From the NCBI GenBank assembly GCA_025201375.1, contig JAIWZP010000020.1:248001-312000 (forward strand): a stretch of 64,000 nucleotides of DNA, written 5' to 3'. A program made the translations under genes and the position numbers. Shown here piece by piece: positions 9,026-21,214 of the stretch. Positions within the stretch are counted from its first letter, which is position 1. Each line of letters begins with the position of its first letter. This DNA is from Gongronella butleri. Lineage: Eukaryota; Mucoromycota; Mucoromycetes; Mucorales; Cunninghamellaceae. The notes under the pieces were generated by a model, which saw only the letters and a program-made list of their open reading frames with translations, was not told the origin of the DNA and ran no database searches.

Positions 9026-11409
9026 ATGAAACAAGCGGCGATTGCGAATCAGGTGCTTGCCGATACGCTGTTTGTGGAGCGTCGGCGGCCATCGAATGGC
9101 GCACAGGCGACGCAGGATAGCAGCAGTGTGGAAGAAGAGAAGAAGGATCCGCTTGCCAGCCGTGTGTGGCGGCTGTACACCAAAGCCAAGGACAACCTAC
9201 CCAATGGCGCGCGCATGGAGAACCTGACGTGGCGCATGATGGCCATGACACTATCGCGCAAGAAGAAGAAGAAAAAAGAGGCAGAAAACGATGAAAATGT
9301 CGCCACGCCTGCCACGGCAACCGAGCCAATGGACGAAGATGATGAAATCGACGACGATGAGGACGGCAGGATGGACGACCAGGATGATCCCATGATGGAC
9401 GCTGATCCACCGCCGCCGAGCCAACACCCGGTCCATCATCATCATCAGCCGCCAACCGCAGACGACACCACCTCGCTTCTTTCGTCATCCGCTCCACCTT
9501 ATACCATGATGGATATCTTTCAACAGGACGACGAGATGCCAATGGACGCGAGAAACGTCATGATCGCAGGCAGCTCGCGGGCCATTCAACAACCAACACA
9601 GGTATTTAAAAAAAAAAGTGGCGTGAAAAAAAAAAGGCCTGAAAACCGAGAAATCCTGTGAACTGAATCTGTTTTTTTTGCTTTTCCTCCTCTTTTTTTT
9701 CTTTCTTCATTTAGGACGCGGTTCATGCAACGCAGCCATTTGCGGCCTATCAGCCGTACGTGACGCACACAGCGGCCATGGGCGACACGACATCGTACGC
9801 GCCTGTTTACGCGCCAATGACGGTGCCATCGTTTGACTACACCATCACAACGCCTGCGCAGCAACCATACAGCGTCACGCATGCCATGGGCGCGTCATCG
9901 TCGTCATCGGCAAGCTCGCCAATGCCGTCACCGTCGTCAAATGCCGTTTTGCATGCATCGCCGCCTGCCAACGACGCGTCCGTCATGCATCCGGGCGCTT
10001 TATCGTTTGAGGAGCTGCTAAACATGTACTACACACCCATGGCGGGCCATGCACCGCCAATTCAACAGCAACCCGATCTCGATGCCGCGTATCTGCTCAA
10101 TTTGCAAGCAGTACATCTGACGAGCGATTCGCCATCGCCATCGTCGCCGCAATCGCCTCTGTCCATGGGCACAGATGATGTGGACGGTGACGAAGAGCGG
10201 CCGTCGTCTTCAACATCGTCGTCATACAAAATGCACATGGCCGCATTGGATTTAGAGGACGAACAACGCATTTTTGCCACCCATCATCCGTCTACCGCCG
10301 CATCCGCATCCGCAGCAGCGTCAGCATCAGCATCAGCAACAGGAGGGGCGTCCTCTTCCAGGACCTCGCCAGCGCCATTGGGGCCGATCGACAACAAAAA
10401 AAAGAAAAAAGAGCGATCGCCATCCAGTCCGTCGATTATGCAACACAAAATGACGCTCATGACGCCCAATTCGGCCGCCAATGCACGTACCGTTTGCTCC
10501 AACTGCAGCACGACAACCACGCCGCTGTGGAGGCGCAATCCGCAGGGCGAGCCTCTATGCAACGCGTGTGGTCTCTTTTTAAAGCTACACGGCGTGGTCC
10601 GCCCACTCAGCCTAAAGACCGACGTGATCAAAAAACGCAATCGGAGCAATCAGCAGCAGAAAAAGGGGAAAAAACAGCAATTGCAGCAACAGCAGCCGGT
10701 GCACGAGCCATCGATGGCCATGATTTCCAGTACAGGCGCGGGACGCGGCGGAAGAGGCATTGCTGGGCGCCAATTTCCACCTCCACCCCCCGTCGCCCCT
10801 TCACCAACATCGCCAACCTCCTCATCCATCCAAAGCCAACAAAGACGTGTGTTGGCTCCGAATCCATTACCACCCCAGCCCCCTGCTGCCATTGATCTGT
10901 TCATGAACAAGCGCCAGCGCCGTCTCTCGGATTATACCCCTGTGAATCACACCATGCAAGGCCCCTCGTCGACGTCATCGGCATCGTCCACCTCAAGTAC
11001 GCTTCCAATGCCATCCTTGTCGCCGCCACACTCAAATATGACCCTCAATCCTCCCATCCACCCAACAGCTGCCCATGACACATCCGCAACGTCCGTCTAT
11101 GCCATCCTGGAGTCCATTGGCCAGCATCTGAACAGCTTGCCGCCACAATTGTTGCCATTGATCGCATCTGCCGCCAATTACCACGCCATGACAAAGCAAC
11201 AACAGCAACAATTTCAACAACATCAACAACAACATCATCAAGGACCGTCCATGTCACTGCCACCCGTCGCTCCACCGACCAATTCACCACACCAAACCCC
11301 ACCAGCCATGGAACCACATCAAGTTGCTGCGCTTTTGCAGCGTCTTTTTCGACCAAACACCAATGACACCGCCCCCGCCCCTCCTTCACCTGATCCCCAT
11401 GCACATTGA
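9026..11409 (+). CDS. areA: GATA zinc-finger regulator, AreA/NIT2 type
   Basis: Nuclear activator of nitrogen catabolite genes. Two exons, 9026-9601 and 9715-11409, give 756 aa. The N-terminus has the short fungal AreA-type motif (DUF1752): [20 protein letters not shown], then ENLTWRMM, about residues 45-75. A basic KKKKKKE run and long acidic stretch follow. The single class-IV GATA finger is C-x2-C-x17-C-x2-C with C453, C456, C474 and C477 ([30 protein letters not shown]). Its basic tail is [15 protein letters not shown]. The rest is Ser/Pro/Gln low complexity with Gln-His tracts near the C-terminus. The N-terminal motif plus a single 17-residue-loop finger separates it from SreA/WC-type GATA factors. 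The start is the ATG at 9026; a TTG just upstream is not used. The long CT-rich leader fits a regulated transcript. The extreme C-terminal AreA motif known to bind NmrA is not evident. Confidence 0.9.
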
Positions 11410-12076
11410 TCCAACCCCTTTTTTTTTTCTTTTTCTTTTTTTGCTTTTTTACGCGTTTTTCTCTCTCCCTATGCCCTCCCTCATGCCCTTGTAATTATTT
11501 TATGGTCTTTTTTCTTCCTTTTTTTTTTGTGCATTTCTTATCTTTTATGGGATGGACCGCGTTCATTCCGTGTGAATTCTCTATGGCTTTGGGTGGACAA
11601 AACACGATAGAGTCCACACGCGCAACCCGCTCCCATTGCGCCTTTTTTTCTCTTGTAGTAAACAAAATCACGTCATGCCTCCCCCCCTTTTTTTTCAGCC
11701 CCTTTTCATTTGGTTTTGGCCCATTGTTGCCTCCCTTGATGTCTCACCATGGGGGGTGAGAGAGAAAAAGAGGTGTCAATTGGCTCACTTTGCCCTTTCT
11801 CTCTCGTTTAATACGCGCTGGATTAGGCAATTTTTCACCCTGCGTTGCGTGATCGCCGCTGACCAATCCCAAGGCCTTTTTTTCCGGGAATTGCCCTTTT
11901 GAACGGCTTGCTCTGCTTGCCTCTTTCAGAACAAGACACCTGGCAACGTGCATAAAGAGCCCAACCAGCGGCGCCATGGCGTGCTTTTTCCTTTTTTCTT
12001 TTCTTCCATTCTTCGCCAATCGTGCTTTGCCCTTTTATTTTCTGCTTTTTTTTTTCTCTCGCTTTTTCTCTTTTAA
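11410..12076. other. Intergenic between AreA-like and AVT genes
   Basis: 3' flank of the GATA gene and upstream region of the AVT gene. T-rich. attgg/ccaat motifs occur near 11720, 11778 and 11865. A T/C-rich stretch (11985-12075) directly precedes the AVT ATG. No gene is seen. Confidence 0.5.
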
Positions 12077-13781
12077 ATGACCTTACGATCGTATACAGAC
12101 GTCGAGCAGCCGTCACCACCAACGTCAGAGGAGACACCCGTGGACGTGGATTTGGTGCAATTCAATCAATGGGGATGGGGCACACGCACACAATGGGAAG
12201 TGGCGCTCAATATTGTCAATGCGACCGTGGGCGCAGGGATCATTGGCCTGCCGTTTGCACTTGTCCTTGCTGGCTTTGTGCCGGGCATCGCGCTCTCGGT
12301 CATGGTTGCCTTTCTTACCACAGGCGCCATCTACAGCATGATTGTCTGTGGCCGCCATCTCAATGTCACATCCTTTGCCGCCCTTGCCGAGGCCACCATG
12401 GGCTCCTTTGGGTTTTATCTGTTGAATCTCATGCTCTTTATCCAGTCAGCTGGTAGCTGTGTCAGTTACTTTTTGTGTAAAATGTCAAAACATCAACAAA
12501 AAAACGAAAAAACACGTGAATCTCATCTGCTCTACTGCTTATTTTACGGGCGTCGGTGTGATTTAGTGATTGCTGACACCATGCCCGTGTTGACGCAATT
12601 GTATTTGCCGCAATTTCCCCTATTACATCATCGCCAAACATTGACCTTTTTGATTGCCGTCATCTTGGTAAGTCGCGTTTCATCTTTTTTAAAACAAAGA
12701 CGTGCACGCGCCCGCCCGTGCTTTTCTTTTTGATTCTATTTGACGCCCACCGCGTCGCGTCACACACACTCACACACACAAACACGCTCAATTCACCTTT
12801 TTTTTTTTTAAATTTTTTTATTCTTTTTTATAAAAAAAAGGTGTACCCATTGAATCTCTTTCGATCGATTGGCGCGCTGGCGCGATGGTCGGCGTTTTCC
12901 GTGCTCTTGCTTCCGGTGATGGTACTGACGGTGCTGATCCGGGCACCTTTATCGATCGGGCAACATGAAACGCCATTTTTCAAACAAGGCACGGATCCGC
13001 TGGCGGCCATTGGCATCATGTCCTTTGCCTTTGTGTGCTCCCAGGTCGCTTTCAGCAATTACCTATCGCAAAAGGACCAGACTATGCGCGCCTGGCTCGG
13101 CACAAGCTACTTGTCCAGTGCTATCAGCTGGATCGTGTCCATTTCCTTTGCCATTGTCGGCTACGTTTCCTTTGGCGTTGATGCCAATGCCAACCTCTTT
13201 AGCAATTTCCCCGCCGACGACCCCATCATCAACATTGGCCGCTTCGCATTGGCATTGTCCATGGTGTTGACCGTGCCGTAAGGATTTTTTTTTAAATTTT
13301 TTTTTTACATTTATTGCTTATTCTGTTCGTTTTTAACGCGTTTTTATTCTTTTATAGAATGGCGTTTTACCCTGCGCGCGACGCAGTGCAGACGGTACTC
13401 TATGGGCAGCGCGCGACGACGGCCGTGGAGCACCATGTGCTGACGTTTGTGCTGTATGCAGGCTTGTTGGCCGTCGGTCTGTACGTGACGGAGCTTGGCA
13501 AGGTGTACGCGACCGTGGGCGGCATGGCATCGGCGTGTCTCGCGTACCTGATCCCTGGATACGCGTATTGGCGCCTGTTTGGCCGACGCGTGTGGCAAGC
13601 GGCCGCCACCCCGGCACAAAATGAACAAGACACGCTCGCACAAGCCCCGCTCCTCGTGAAACGTGACTCGGACATCGTTTCGCCCCAGGGGACATGGCTC
13701 TTGACAGCCTGCTCGCTCGTCCTCATGCTCATGGGTGCCATCGTCATGCTTTTAACCGCCCTGCGCGCCATCTCCGCCTAG
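12077..13781 (+). CDS. Vacuolar amino-acid transporter, AVT/SLC38 (AAAP) family
   Basis: Multi-spanning carrier that moves neutral or basic amino acids across the vacuolar or another membrane. Four exons: 12077-12476, 12567-12667, 12841-13277, 13358-13781; 453 aa, normal for the family. The family signature in TM1 is present (NIVNATVGAGIIGLPFAL). About ten further hydrophobic helices follow, including SFAFVCSQVAFSNYLSQKDQ (TM5-6 region) and the conserved proline turn VPMAFYPARDAVQTVLYG. Joining exon 1 to exon 2 needs the donor GTAAAA at 12477; the nearby GTGTAA donor gives a stop. The N-terminal 45 aa are hydrophilic. The family call is secure. AVT5/6/7-like rather than plasma-membrane is inferred from similarity of the TM1 motif; the substrate cannot be told from sequence. 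Confidence 0.88.
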
Positions 13782-14325
13782 ATTTCTTTTTGTTTTATTT
13801 TATTTTTTGCTGTTTTTGCCCCCTCCCCCATTTTTATACCAGTTTTTTTTTTTACGTTTTTTTGCAAAAACCAAAAGGTGGATTGTGCCACAAGAAAAAA
13901 AATCCAACCAATACCAGGCATCGGCCGGGCAATTCCCATTTGTCAGAAATAAAAGCGGACTTGCACACTTGAATTCGAGGTGAATTCACATGGCCAAGCT
14001 CCCAAGAGCCAAAAAAAAGGGGGGGTGGATGCCGTACAGCATGGGCTTGCCGCGCACTTTTTTTTCATTTCACACCAAGGTTGAAAGAGGGAAATTTTTA
14101 GGCAGTATTATTCTTTTTTCTTTTGCTTCTCTTTTTTCCAACCTGCACACGTTTTTCAACACTCACGCCGCCTTTTTGTTTTCTTTCTTTCTTTCTTCCT
14201 TGCCGGCCGGGCGTCCCACTCCCCCACTCTTGCCTGTTACCCTTTCACTTTCTCTTGTATAGACTAGAAGCACTTTGATACCTCTTTTTACCTTTTTTTT
14301 GCGCTTTTTTATTTTTCCTCGTCTT
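13782..14325. other. Intergenic with CT-rich leader
   Basis: Between the AVT and peroxin genes, both plus strand. The first half is the 3' flank of AVT. The second half (14100-14320) is T/C-rich (tttctttctttctttcttcc) and looks like the leader of the next gene. A ccaat motif is near 13908. No gene is seen. Confidence 0.5.
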
Positions 14326-16159
14326 ATGAAGTTCCATCGCTTCCAACTGACAACCTTTCACGGGCTCGTGTACTGTGATTATTGCTCAAAGCTATTATGG
14401 GGCCTGGCACGCCAAGGTGTGCAATGTGCAGGTAAAGGAACAAAAAAAAAAAAGTCGAGATTTGTTCATTTTTTTGACAATGACTCACGCGCAATTCGCT
14501 TTTTTTTTTCGCGTCATATAGAGTGCGGGTACCATTGCCACGAGTCGTGCAAAGACATGGCGCTGCAATGCCGCCCGCCACGACGCGTCAGCCCCGACTC
14601 TCTGTCGGTGACGGACTCGGAGGCGGAATCCATTGGAAAGCCCAATGTGATCATGTCACCACGCGGGTCGTTGGACATCAAGCCATCGTCGACGGCATCG
14701 AGCACCACAACGACGCTACCACCGCCGCCACAAAGCACTAACAACAGCGATTACCTGCCCAAACGACACCACACCCTTGAAGCTGCCCTCTTTGCACACC
14801 AGCAGCACGCCAAGGACGATAAATCACAACAATCGTCGCCATCGTCAAATCAGCAGCCAGCAAAGGCATACCGCAAGGCGCTCAAACACGCCATTCAGGA
14901 CGCCAATGCCGCACAATTGCAAATGTCGCCCCACCAGACCGCAAAAACGTTCACCAGACTCGTCGCTCGCTCACGCGCCTTTTTCCACATGTGCCTCTAC
15001 TTTCACAACATTTACACATGGCGCGACCCCGTCAAATCGTGCACATGGATTGTCGTGTGGACGGCGTTTTGTAAGAGATTGGGGAAAAAATAGGGGGGAT
15101 TCGTGCGCTAGAGGAAACTCAATGCCTACTTTTTTTTTGAACATTTTTTTAGCTTTGTATCCGGCGGTGATCACGCTGCTGCCACCGATTTGCATCCTGC
15201 TCATGTTTTTCCGCGCGGGAATTCACGAGAAACCAGCAAACATGGTGCTTTTGCCGCGCTACGACGAATCGTCGCCCGAATATTACGTGAATTTGGAGCG
15301 GATGCAATCGTTCATGGTGTTTCTGATCCGGCTGTACGACAATTTATCGTACCATTTGCAGCACGCGTCGCTCAATCGCCCTGTTTACCGCCTTTTGTTC
15401 GTTTTGAGCTGCACATCCACCATCCTGCTCTATTTCATCGGTCGATATCTGATGCTCGCCTTCGGCCTGCTCGTTCTACTCAACCAGACACGCTTTGGCA
15501 TCGTCATCGAGACCATTCTCCAGCTTTCCATGGAAATGGCTCAAACACTCATTGACGCGGTCCAATTCTTCTTGGCCAAGCGCCCGCCACCGCACGCCGT
15601 CCAGGTCTCTTTATACGAAAACCAACGCTGGTGGACAGGCACAGGCTACACGGCTCAGGTAAAAAAAAAAAAAAAGAGAGAGAGAGAGATAGAAAAACGC
15701 TCTCGTGATGAAACAATGCTGATTGATTTTTTTTTTTTGTTTTCGCTACGCAGCTGCTGCGCAATGAGCGAACCCCCTGGTCCAACATCACCGGCACCGA
15801 ACCATTACCAAGCAAGGACGACATGCCGCCTCCTAGCCAATACCAATGGGCCGACGATACATGGCAATTGGACATGACGGGCCCATGGGTCGATGACCGC
15901 CTCAACATGGGTAAGGACAAAGGGCATAATAAGACCAAAGGATGTGCCCCCATTGATGCTTCTTTTTTTTTTTGAAAATCCAGTGACCATGGTCGATTGC
16001 GACGACAAGGGCTGGGTTTACACCGATCACAAGTGGACAAACCCGCGCAGCAAACCAGACCCCGAGTCCAAGGACGCGACACGCGCACTCACACGCCGGC
16101 GGCGCTGGTTCCGCAAAGCCGTGCCATTGTCCGCCAAACAGGCGAAAAAGATGGCATAA
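14326..16159 (+). CDS. C1-domain plus DysF peroxin-like membrane protein (Pex24/Pex30 class)
   Basis: Five exons: 14326-14431, 14522-15070, 15153-15658, 15754-15910, 15984-16159; 497 aa. Residues ~4-50 form a phorbol-ester/DAG-type C1 zinc domain: FHRFQLTTFHGLVYCDYC, then the joined GVQCAECGYHCHESCKDM and a final C. A 150-aa low-complexity Ser/Pro linker follows. The membrane region has hairpin-like segments (CTWIVVWTAFSLYPAV, then ITLLPPICILLMFF; later LLFVLSCTSTILLYFIG, YLMLAFGLLVLL). The C-terminal ~130 aa are a DysF pair: VSLYENQRWWTGTGYTAQLL, RNERTPWSN, then GWVYTDHKWTNP and ATRALTRRRRWFRKA. DysF plus a reticulon-like membrane part is typical of fungal Pex24/28-32, which control peroxisome number at ER contacts. 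An N-terminal C1 domain would let it sense diacylglycerol or another lipid; that part is inference. Confidence 0.85.
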
Positions 16160-16348
16160 AAGCAATCGTTTTTGTCATTTTTCCTTCATCTTCATCCCCG
16201 CTTTAACTTACCCCACCTCCGTACATTTTTTTTAATAAATGCCTTGTTTATTTTATTTTTTTATGTACACACGAGACAATGGTATAAAAGAGAGAGCATG
16301 AGAGTGAGATAGAGAAAGAAAGAGCATAAAAACAACCGACATATTTTC
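16160..16348. terminator. Convergent 3' ends with polyadenylation signals
   Basis: The peroxin gene (+) and the secreted-protein gene (-) end 189 bp apart. AATAAA occurs on the plus strand near 16234 (ttttaataaatgcc), fitting a poly(A) signal 75 nt after the peroxin stop. Confidence 0.5.
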
Positions 16349-17269
16349 TTAATCCAGCAGGTCGTCGCGCAGGCCCTGGGTCAGGTCGGGCAGGCGCAGC
16401 TGCCATTCGTCCGTGATATGGTCCTGGAGGCCATCGACAAAGGTTTGGAGCAAGGTGGGGCTGTCCAAGTCGTCATTGTTGAGCTCGTCGTCGTCGTCGG
16501 CCGATTTTGCGCCATTCTCAATGAGTCCCGCGTCGTCCAGCTCCTTGAGGAACTTGGCACGATGCTGGCGCGGCAGGATGGACTTGACGACACGGTGGTA
16601 CCACGAAGTGGTGCGCGGGCGCGGCGAATCCGTTTCGGCATGGTCCAATTCGCACGTAAACAGGCGCAGCGCCACCTTGTGTTCCAAGCGCTCGGCAAGA
16701 ACCGCGCCCTGCACATGATCTTGCATCGCCTGGTTCAGGTGGTTCAATTGCAAAGGCAGCTCTGCAGGCTGCTGCACGTCAATCGTCAGATATTCAGGCA
16801 TCAGGCGGCGCAATGTAGGCTCAATCGATTGGAACACACCATGGTGCAGATGACGGACTTGCTCAGCAATCATCCCGGGCATCTGTTTCAGGCACGCCTC
16901 TAAAAAAACAGAGGGAAAGGACAAGTAGCAGTGAGTTTTCGTTTTTTTTTTTCCTTGTATTTAATGTTTACCTTGAGGAGCATGCAGCAGAATCGCCTTG
17001 GCCTGCGGCGTCAGGAGCGCGTGCAACTCGGCGGGTCGTGCATTGGCCTTTGCGAGCCAAAGCAAAAGGTTTTCACGGTGATGGCTGAACACGTCGTCGA
17101 CCATGTTTTCGTAATGGGTGATGATGTCGTCTTGTAGCACGTCATTCAGCCACGCAAGCTCGCTGGGATCCGACCACACCGACAATGGTGACGCTTCTTG
17201 ATGCTGCATCGCAATGGGCGCACCAAGCACCACAGAAACACAAAAACTCAGAACAAAAGAGACGCGCAT
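16349..17269 (-). CDS. Predicted secreted protein, family not recognised
   Basis: Two exons, 17269-16972 and 16899-16349, give 282 aa. The first ~17 residues MRVSFVLSFCVSVVLGA are a clear signal peptide, with likely cleavage at VLG-A/APIA. The mature part is helical and acidic (WSDPSELAWLNDVLQDDIIT; HLHHGVFQSIEPTLRRLMPEY; KFLKELDDAGLIENGAKSAD, then a DDDDELNNDDLD run). It has few cysteines (two near residue 101 and mid-protein). No ER-retention tail, GPI signal, transmembrane helix or catalytic motif is seen. I do not recognise the family. It may be a lineage-specific extracellular or vacuolar protein. The splice (CAAG, then GTAAAC; TTTTTTTAG) is clean and in frame. Confidence 0.78.
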
Positions 17270-19835
17270 GATATGTAAAAAGGAGGTTGATGATATAAAA
17301 CAATGAAAAAAGGAGATGTATACAATGGGAAAAGGATTGAACCAGCAATCGCGTCAAAAGAAAAAAAGAACAATAAAAAGGGGAGGGGCAAGTGTACAAT
17401 GAAAGAGTGAGAAAGAGTGGAAAAGAGACGGTGAACAAGAAAAAAAAAAAAAAAGAGGGGGATCGGCCCCTCTCTTTTTAAAGCAAATTGAGCTTCATTA
17501 TGGTTTGGCGAGAATTGCCAGCTCCGATCGCCTGGTTGACGAATAAGGCCATGGCTGGGATTGTCCGCATGATGCCAAACCTTAAAAGCAATGAACCAAG
17601 GAGGCGGCCACCCAACCTGTTTGTTCATTCCATGTTGCTCCTGGCTTGTCGCTTTTGGGCGTGGATGCACAACGGAGCCACACCACGCCTCCTTGTTTCT
17701 TTTCCCTTGCTGCATTTCATTATGATATTTTTCTCATTGTCATGGATGGCACATGGGAAAAGAGACGCGAACAATGCCTTTATCTTTTGTTTCTTAATTG
17801 AGGACTGGAAGAACGGCAAATGCTGATGAGGTTTTTGGATGCATGGCCGTAATGAAGTGATTGGCACTTGCCTTTTTGGACAGGACCGCGCGCATGCATC
17901 TGCCCAAACAAACATGATCCCCCTGCCTTTCCTCCCCCTTTGAAATGTCTCGCCTGCAGTCAATACATAGTGCACGATGAGGCACGTAAAACACACACAA
18001 AAAAAGGAGAACGTGGGGCGCAAGAGTGGCGCTGATGCGCGCCCATTGCGGCTCGTTTTTACCATTTTGCACATCAAGATGAAATCCATCAATTGAAAAA
18101 GAAAGCGCGTGTGGGCGTGCTACCCATGAGGCGATCTGAGCACACCGCACCGTGGGTCGGCGGCGTGTGCACCCAATTTCTCAGATTCACAGTTGATTGT
18201 CGCACGGCCTTTCCTCGGTTTCCACTCAATTTACCACTTGCGCCAACCTTAAATCAGCAATGGGCAACCCCAAATGGCCCTGAGCGGACTTGGCTGAAAC
18301 CAATCACGCTCTCTGAAAAAAAAAAAAAAAATTGGGCGCCAGCATGAATCCCATTGCCCCCTTTTTTTGCTGTCTCTCGTCAACGTCATTTCCCATTCCT
18401 GCAAAAAGCGCAAAATTGGCGCCCGCACACACCCGCTCCGCCCACCCAATCGCACGTCGCAGACATCGCCATGCTGGTCCATGCATTCTGCTCGTTGCAC
18501 TAAGCAAAAGGGCCAAAAAAAGTGTCCACGACGGCGGAATTGCCGATCCTTTTCGTTCAAAAGAAATTAAGGAGCACGCGCCAGCCTCCCAGTCAATGAG
18601 CATAAACACCAAAGACCAACAACAGATGCAACTGCATCCAATTGGATAGCGCCAATTGGCGGCGGGCGTTTCTTACTCTTGTTGTCTTGCTTTTGCTCTC
18701 CTTGCTTGTTTACTTTTTTTTTTGCTGCTGGTGTTGGTGCTTGTGTTGATTTTCTCTTGGCTTTCTGGCCACGTTATCAACCATTAGTCATCGTTTTGCT
18801 GGCAGCCCCTCGATGTACAAGCATCTGTTTACACGCATGAATGACCTTGAAATCGGCTTTGCAGATCCTCCAAGGAAAGGTCCACAGGCCGATCTGTGTT
18901 TTTGCAGCCGCTTTTCGCCCTTTGTTGACGTCCACAAGGGCTCATTGTTTGTCTTTTTTTCTTTTATCATGCGTGAAGCATACAGAAAAAAAAAAAAAGG
19001 GAGCGCCGGCTCAGCGCGTGGCTTTTGGCCTGAAAATACACAAAGAGCTGTCATCCGCCCACGTTATCAATAAAGTGTGTGCTTTCTCACCCAAGCTTAC
19101 TCTTTGTCTTCGGAGTTCGCAATCGCATGGCGACAATTAAGCGTGTCCGGTACGCCTGAAGGCGAAATGAGGTGCATGGAACACCATTGTTGGGCCATTG
19201 AGAACCCGCATCACCATGGCATGACGAACACGCGCTGCGGACCATAAAAAGGAACACTTGCCATGATACGAGCCGCACGCAGGGTGCAAGAGATGCAAAA
19301 CAAAAATGCAAACAATCTTGTCCCACCAGCATGCGGCCATGTGCTGCTGGTTTTTTTTTTTTTTTTTGGTTGTTTTGCCATGCAACCAGGGGCTTGCAGC
19401 TGATCCAACTAAGAAGCTCACGTGAGGCGTGCCGCTGTGCGACAGGAAGCGGAAACATACCGCCCCAGCATCGCGATGAAAAAAAAACCAAACGCGGAAC
19501 AAAAGCTTTCAACACGTTATTTCTCGCTATCCGCCTCATCGATCGCCATGTTTCTTACACAGTACGCGATAAACAGAGCACGAAAGCTGATGTAGTAAAG
19601 TTAGCCTCACCACCGTCTCAAGCACGTGTGGGCCACGTATCAATAAAGTGTCAAAACGCATCAAATTTGTCATTGTTGGCATTTGGGCTGTCCGAGCTCG
19701 CGACAACACGAGACATCTTTGCGGCTTTGCACCTGGCATCCCTAGTTTCAAATTTGAGGTCGTTGGTGAAGCTCGTTGGGGGGGCAATACTTTCACGATC
19801 CATTTGACTCTTGAATTTACGCGTAATTCGCACTC
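17270..19835. other. Gene-free intergenic region
   Basis: Upstream of the secreted-protein gene, on the minus strand. Many CCAAT/ATTGG motifs (for example near 18300, 18350 and 18640-18660) but no TATA box with a following gene. Long poly(A)/(T) runs at 17440, 18316, 18985 and 19350. Frames here are short and composition-driven. No gene is supported. Confidence 0.45.
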
Positions 19836-21030
19836 AAAAATGTACTGGCCGATCGCCGAGAACACTTAGAATCGTTAGATCCCTATAGCATCCTCTTTCC
19901 TCTAATCCAAACTTGGGGCTAAAAGGGGCAAAGTTCACCAGGAGAAATGCAAAAAAGACTGTTTGGCACTGACTTTTACACGCACTGTATCCTTCAGGAC
20001 TGCACCAAGCCAATAGCTGTAATAATAGGACATTATGAGAGCCCTGAGCCCAACACCAACTGGTCCAAGTTTCGGGCCACCAGCCCTGACGCGTCGGGAG
20101 AAACGCGTAAAAGATGATTTTGGCGGTGAAACTTTACCAGCAAACACCAATCTTCAGATTTCTCAAGACTGAACTAGCCGATCGCCGAAAAAACTTGAAA
20201 TCGTTGGAATCCTGAGTCGACCAACAACGTGTATAAATTTGAGATTAGATGAGCAAGTTTCTGAGGAAGCGCCAGTTTCATGATCGTAAAAGAGGTAAAA
20301 TCTCCATCATTTGGTCTCGTACCGCAGCAACGGCTGAGCGACCCGACGCGAGAGTCACCTCAAATGAATCAGCAGCCAAACGCGGTAAAAGCGCTTGTGG
20401 TTTGGAGACATCGCGTCGAGTTTTCCGCGAGGTAGCCTTCAGTGATCGGCTTGACCCTGGTTTGGCCCTGAATTTATGCAAAACGCATTTTCTCAGGACT
20501 GAGTGACCCGATGTCTGAAAAAACTTGGAATCATTGAAGTTTTCGGTCGAGTGTCCACTGGTATGAATTTGGGATCGTATGTTCAGGCTCATCGGGAGAA
20601 AAGCGTAAATTATTGTTTGGCGGTGTGGTTTCACTAGCAAACACGAATCTCGAGATTTCTAGAGACTGAACGAGTCGCTTCGCGAAAAAAAATTAACACC
20701 GTTGGAGAATTGGGTTTACTACTATCAACTGGTCCTAATTTGGGACCAGATGCGTAGGTTTCTGAGGAACCGCTAGTTTGATGGACGTAAAGGGGTAAAA
20801 TCATCACCATCCTTAGATCTCCTACCGCGGCAACGGCTGAGCGCCCCGACACGTGACTCACCTCAAATGAATCAGCGGCTAAACGCGGTAAAGCGCTTGT
20901 GGTTTGGGAACGTCGCGTCGAGTTTTCCACGAGTTAGCCTTCAGGGGGTTAACATGGCCCTGAATTCAAATAAAACATATTTTCTCAGGAGTCAGGACTG
21001 GCAAAGCCGATTGCCGAGCAAACTTGTAGT
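19836..21030. repeat. Decayed repeat array with ~330/165-nt spacing
   Basis: A motif of the form ctcaRgactga...ccgatcgccgaaaaaacttgaaatcgttgg recurs five times in the same orientation, with its core at 19851, 20180, 20510, 20674 and 21009. The spacings are 329, 330, 164 and 335 nt, so all are near multiples of 165. Longer stretches also align: the block starting gtttctgaggaagcgccag (20258) matches gtttctgaggaaccgctag (20759) for over 200 nt, including cacctcaaatgaatcagcRgc and gcgtcgagttttccRcgag. Copies differ at many positions, so the array is old. No intact coding frame crosses it. Confidence 0.75.
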
Positions 21031-21214
21031 CGTTGCAGTTTTGTTTATCATCGTCTGTTACAAAGCTAGGAGCCTAGGACCCGATGAACAATGTCCTGAG
21101 GAGACGTCTAGCTAGCAAAAGGGGGTACTGTAAGATCTTCACGCACCAGATGTAAGCCAGCTATGCATCTCTTAGATTGGAAGGGCGATTTGCGGACACA
21201 TCTTAGAGATACTG

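Noticed and set aside
8823..9542. 239-codon minus-strand frame
   Set aside because: Antisense of the AreA-like first exon and its CT-rich leader; no family signature.
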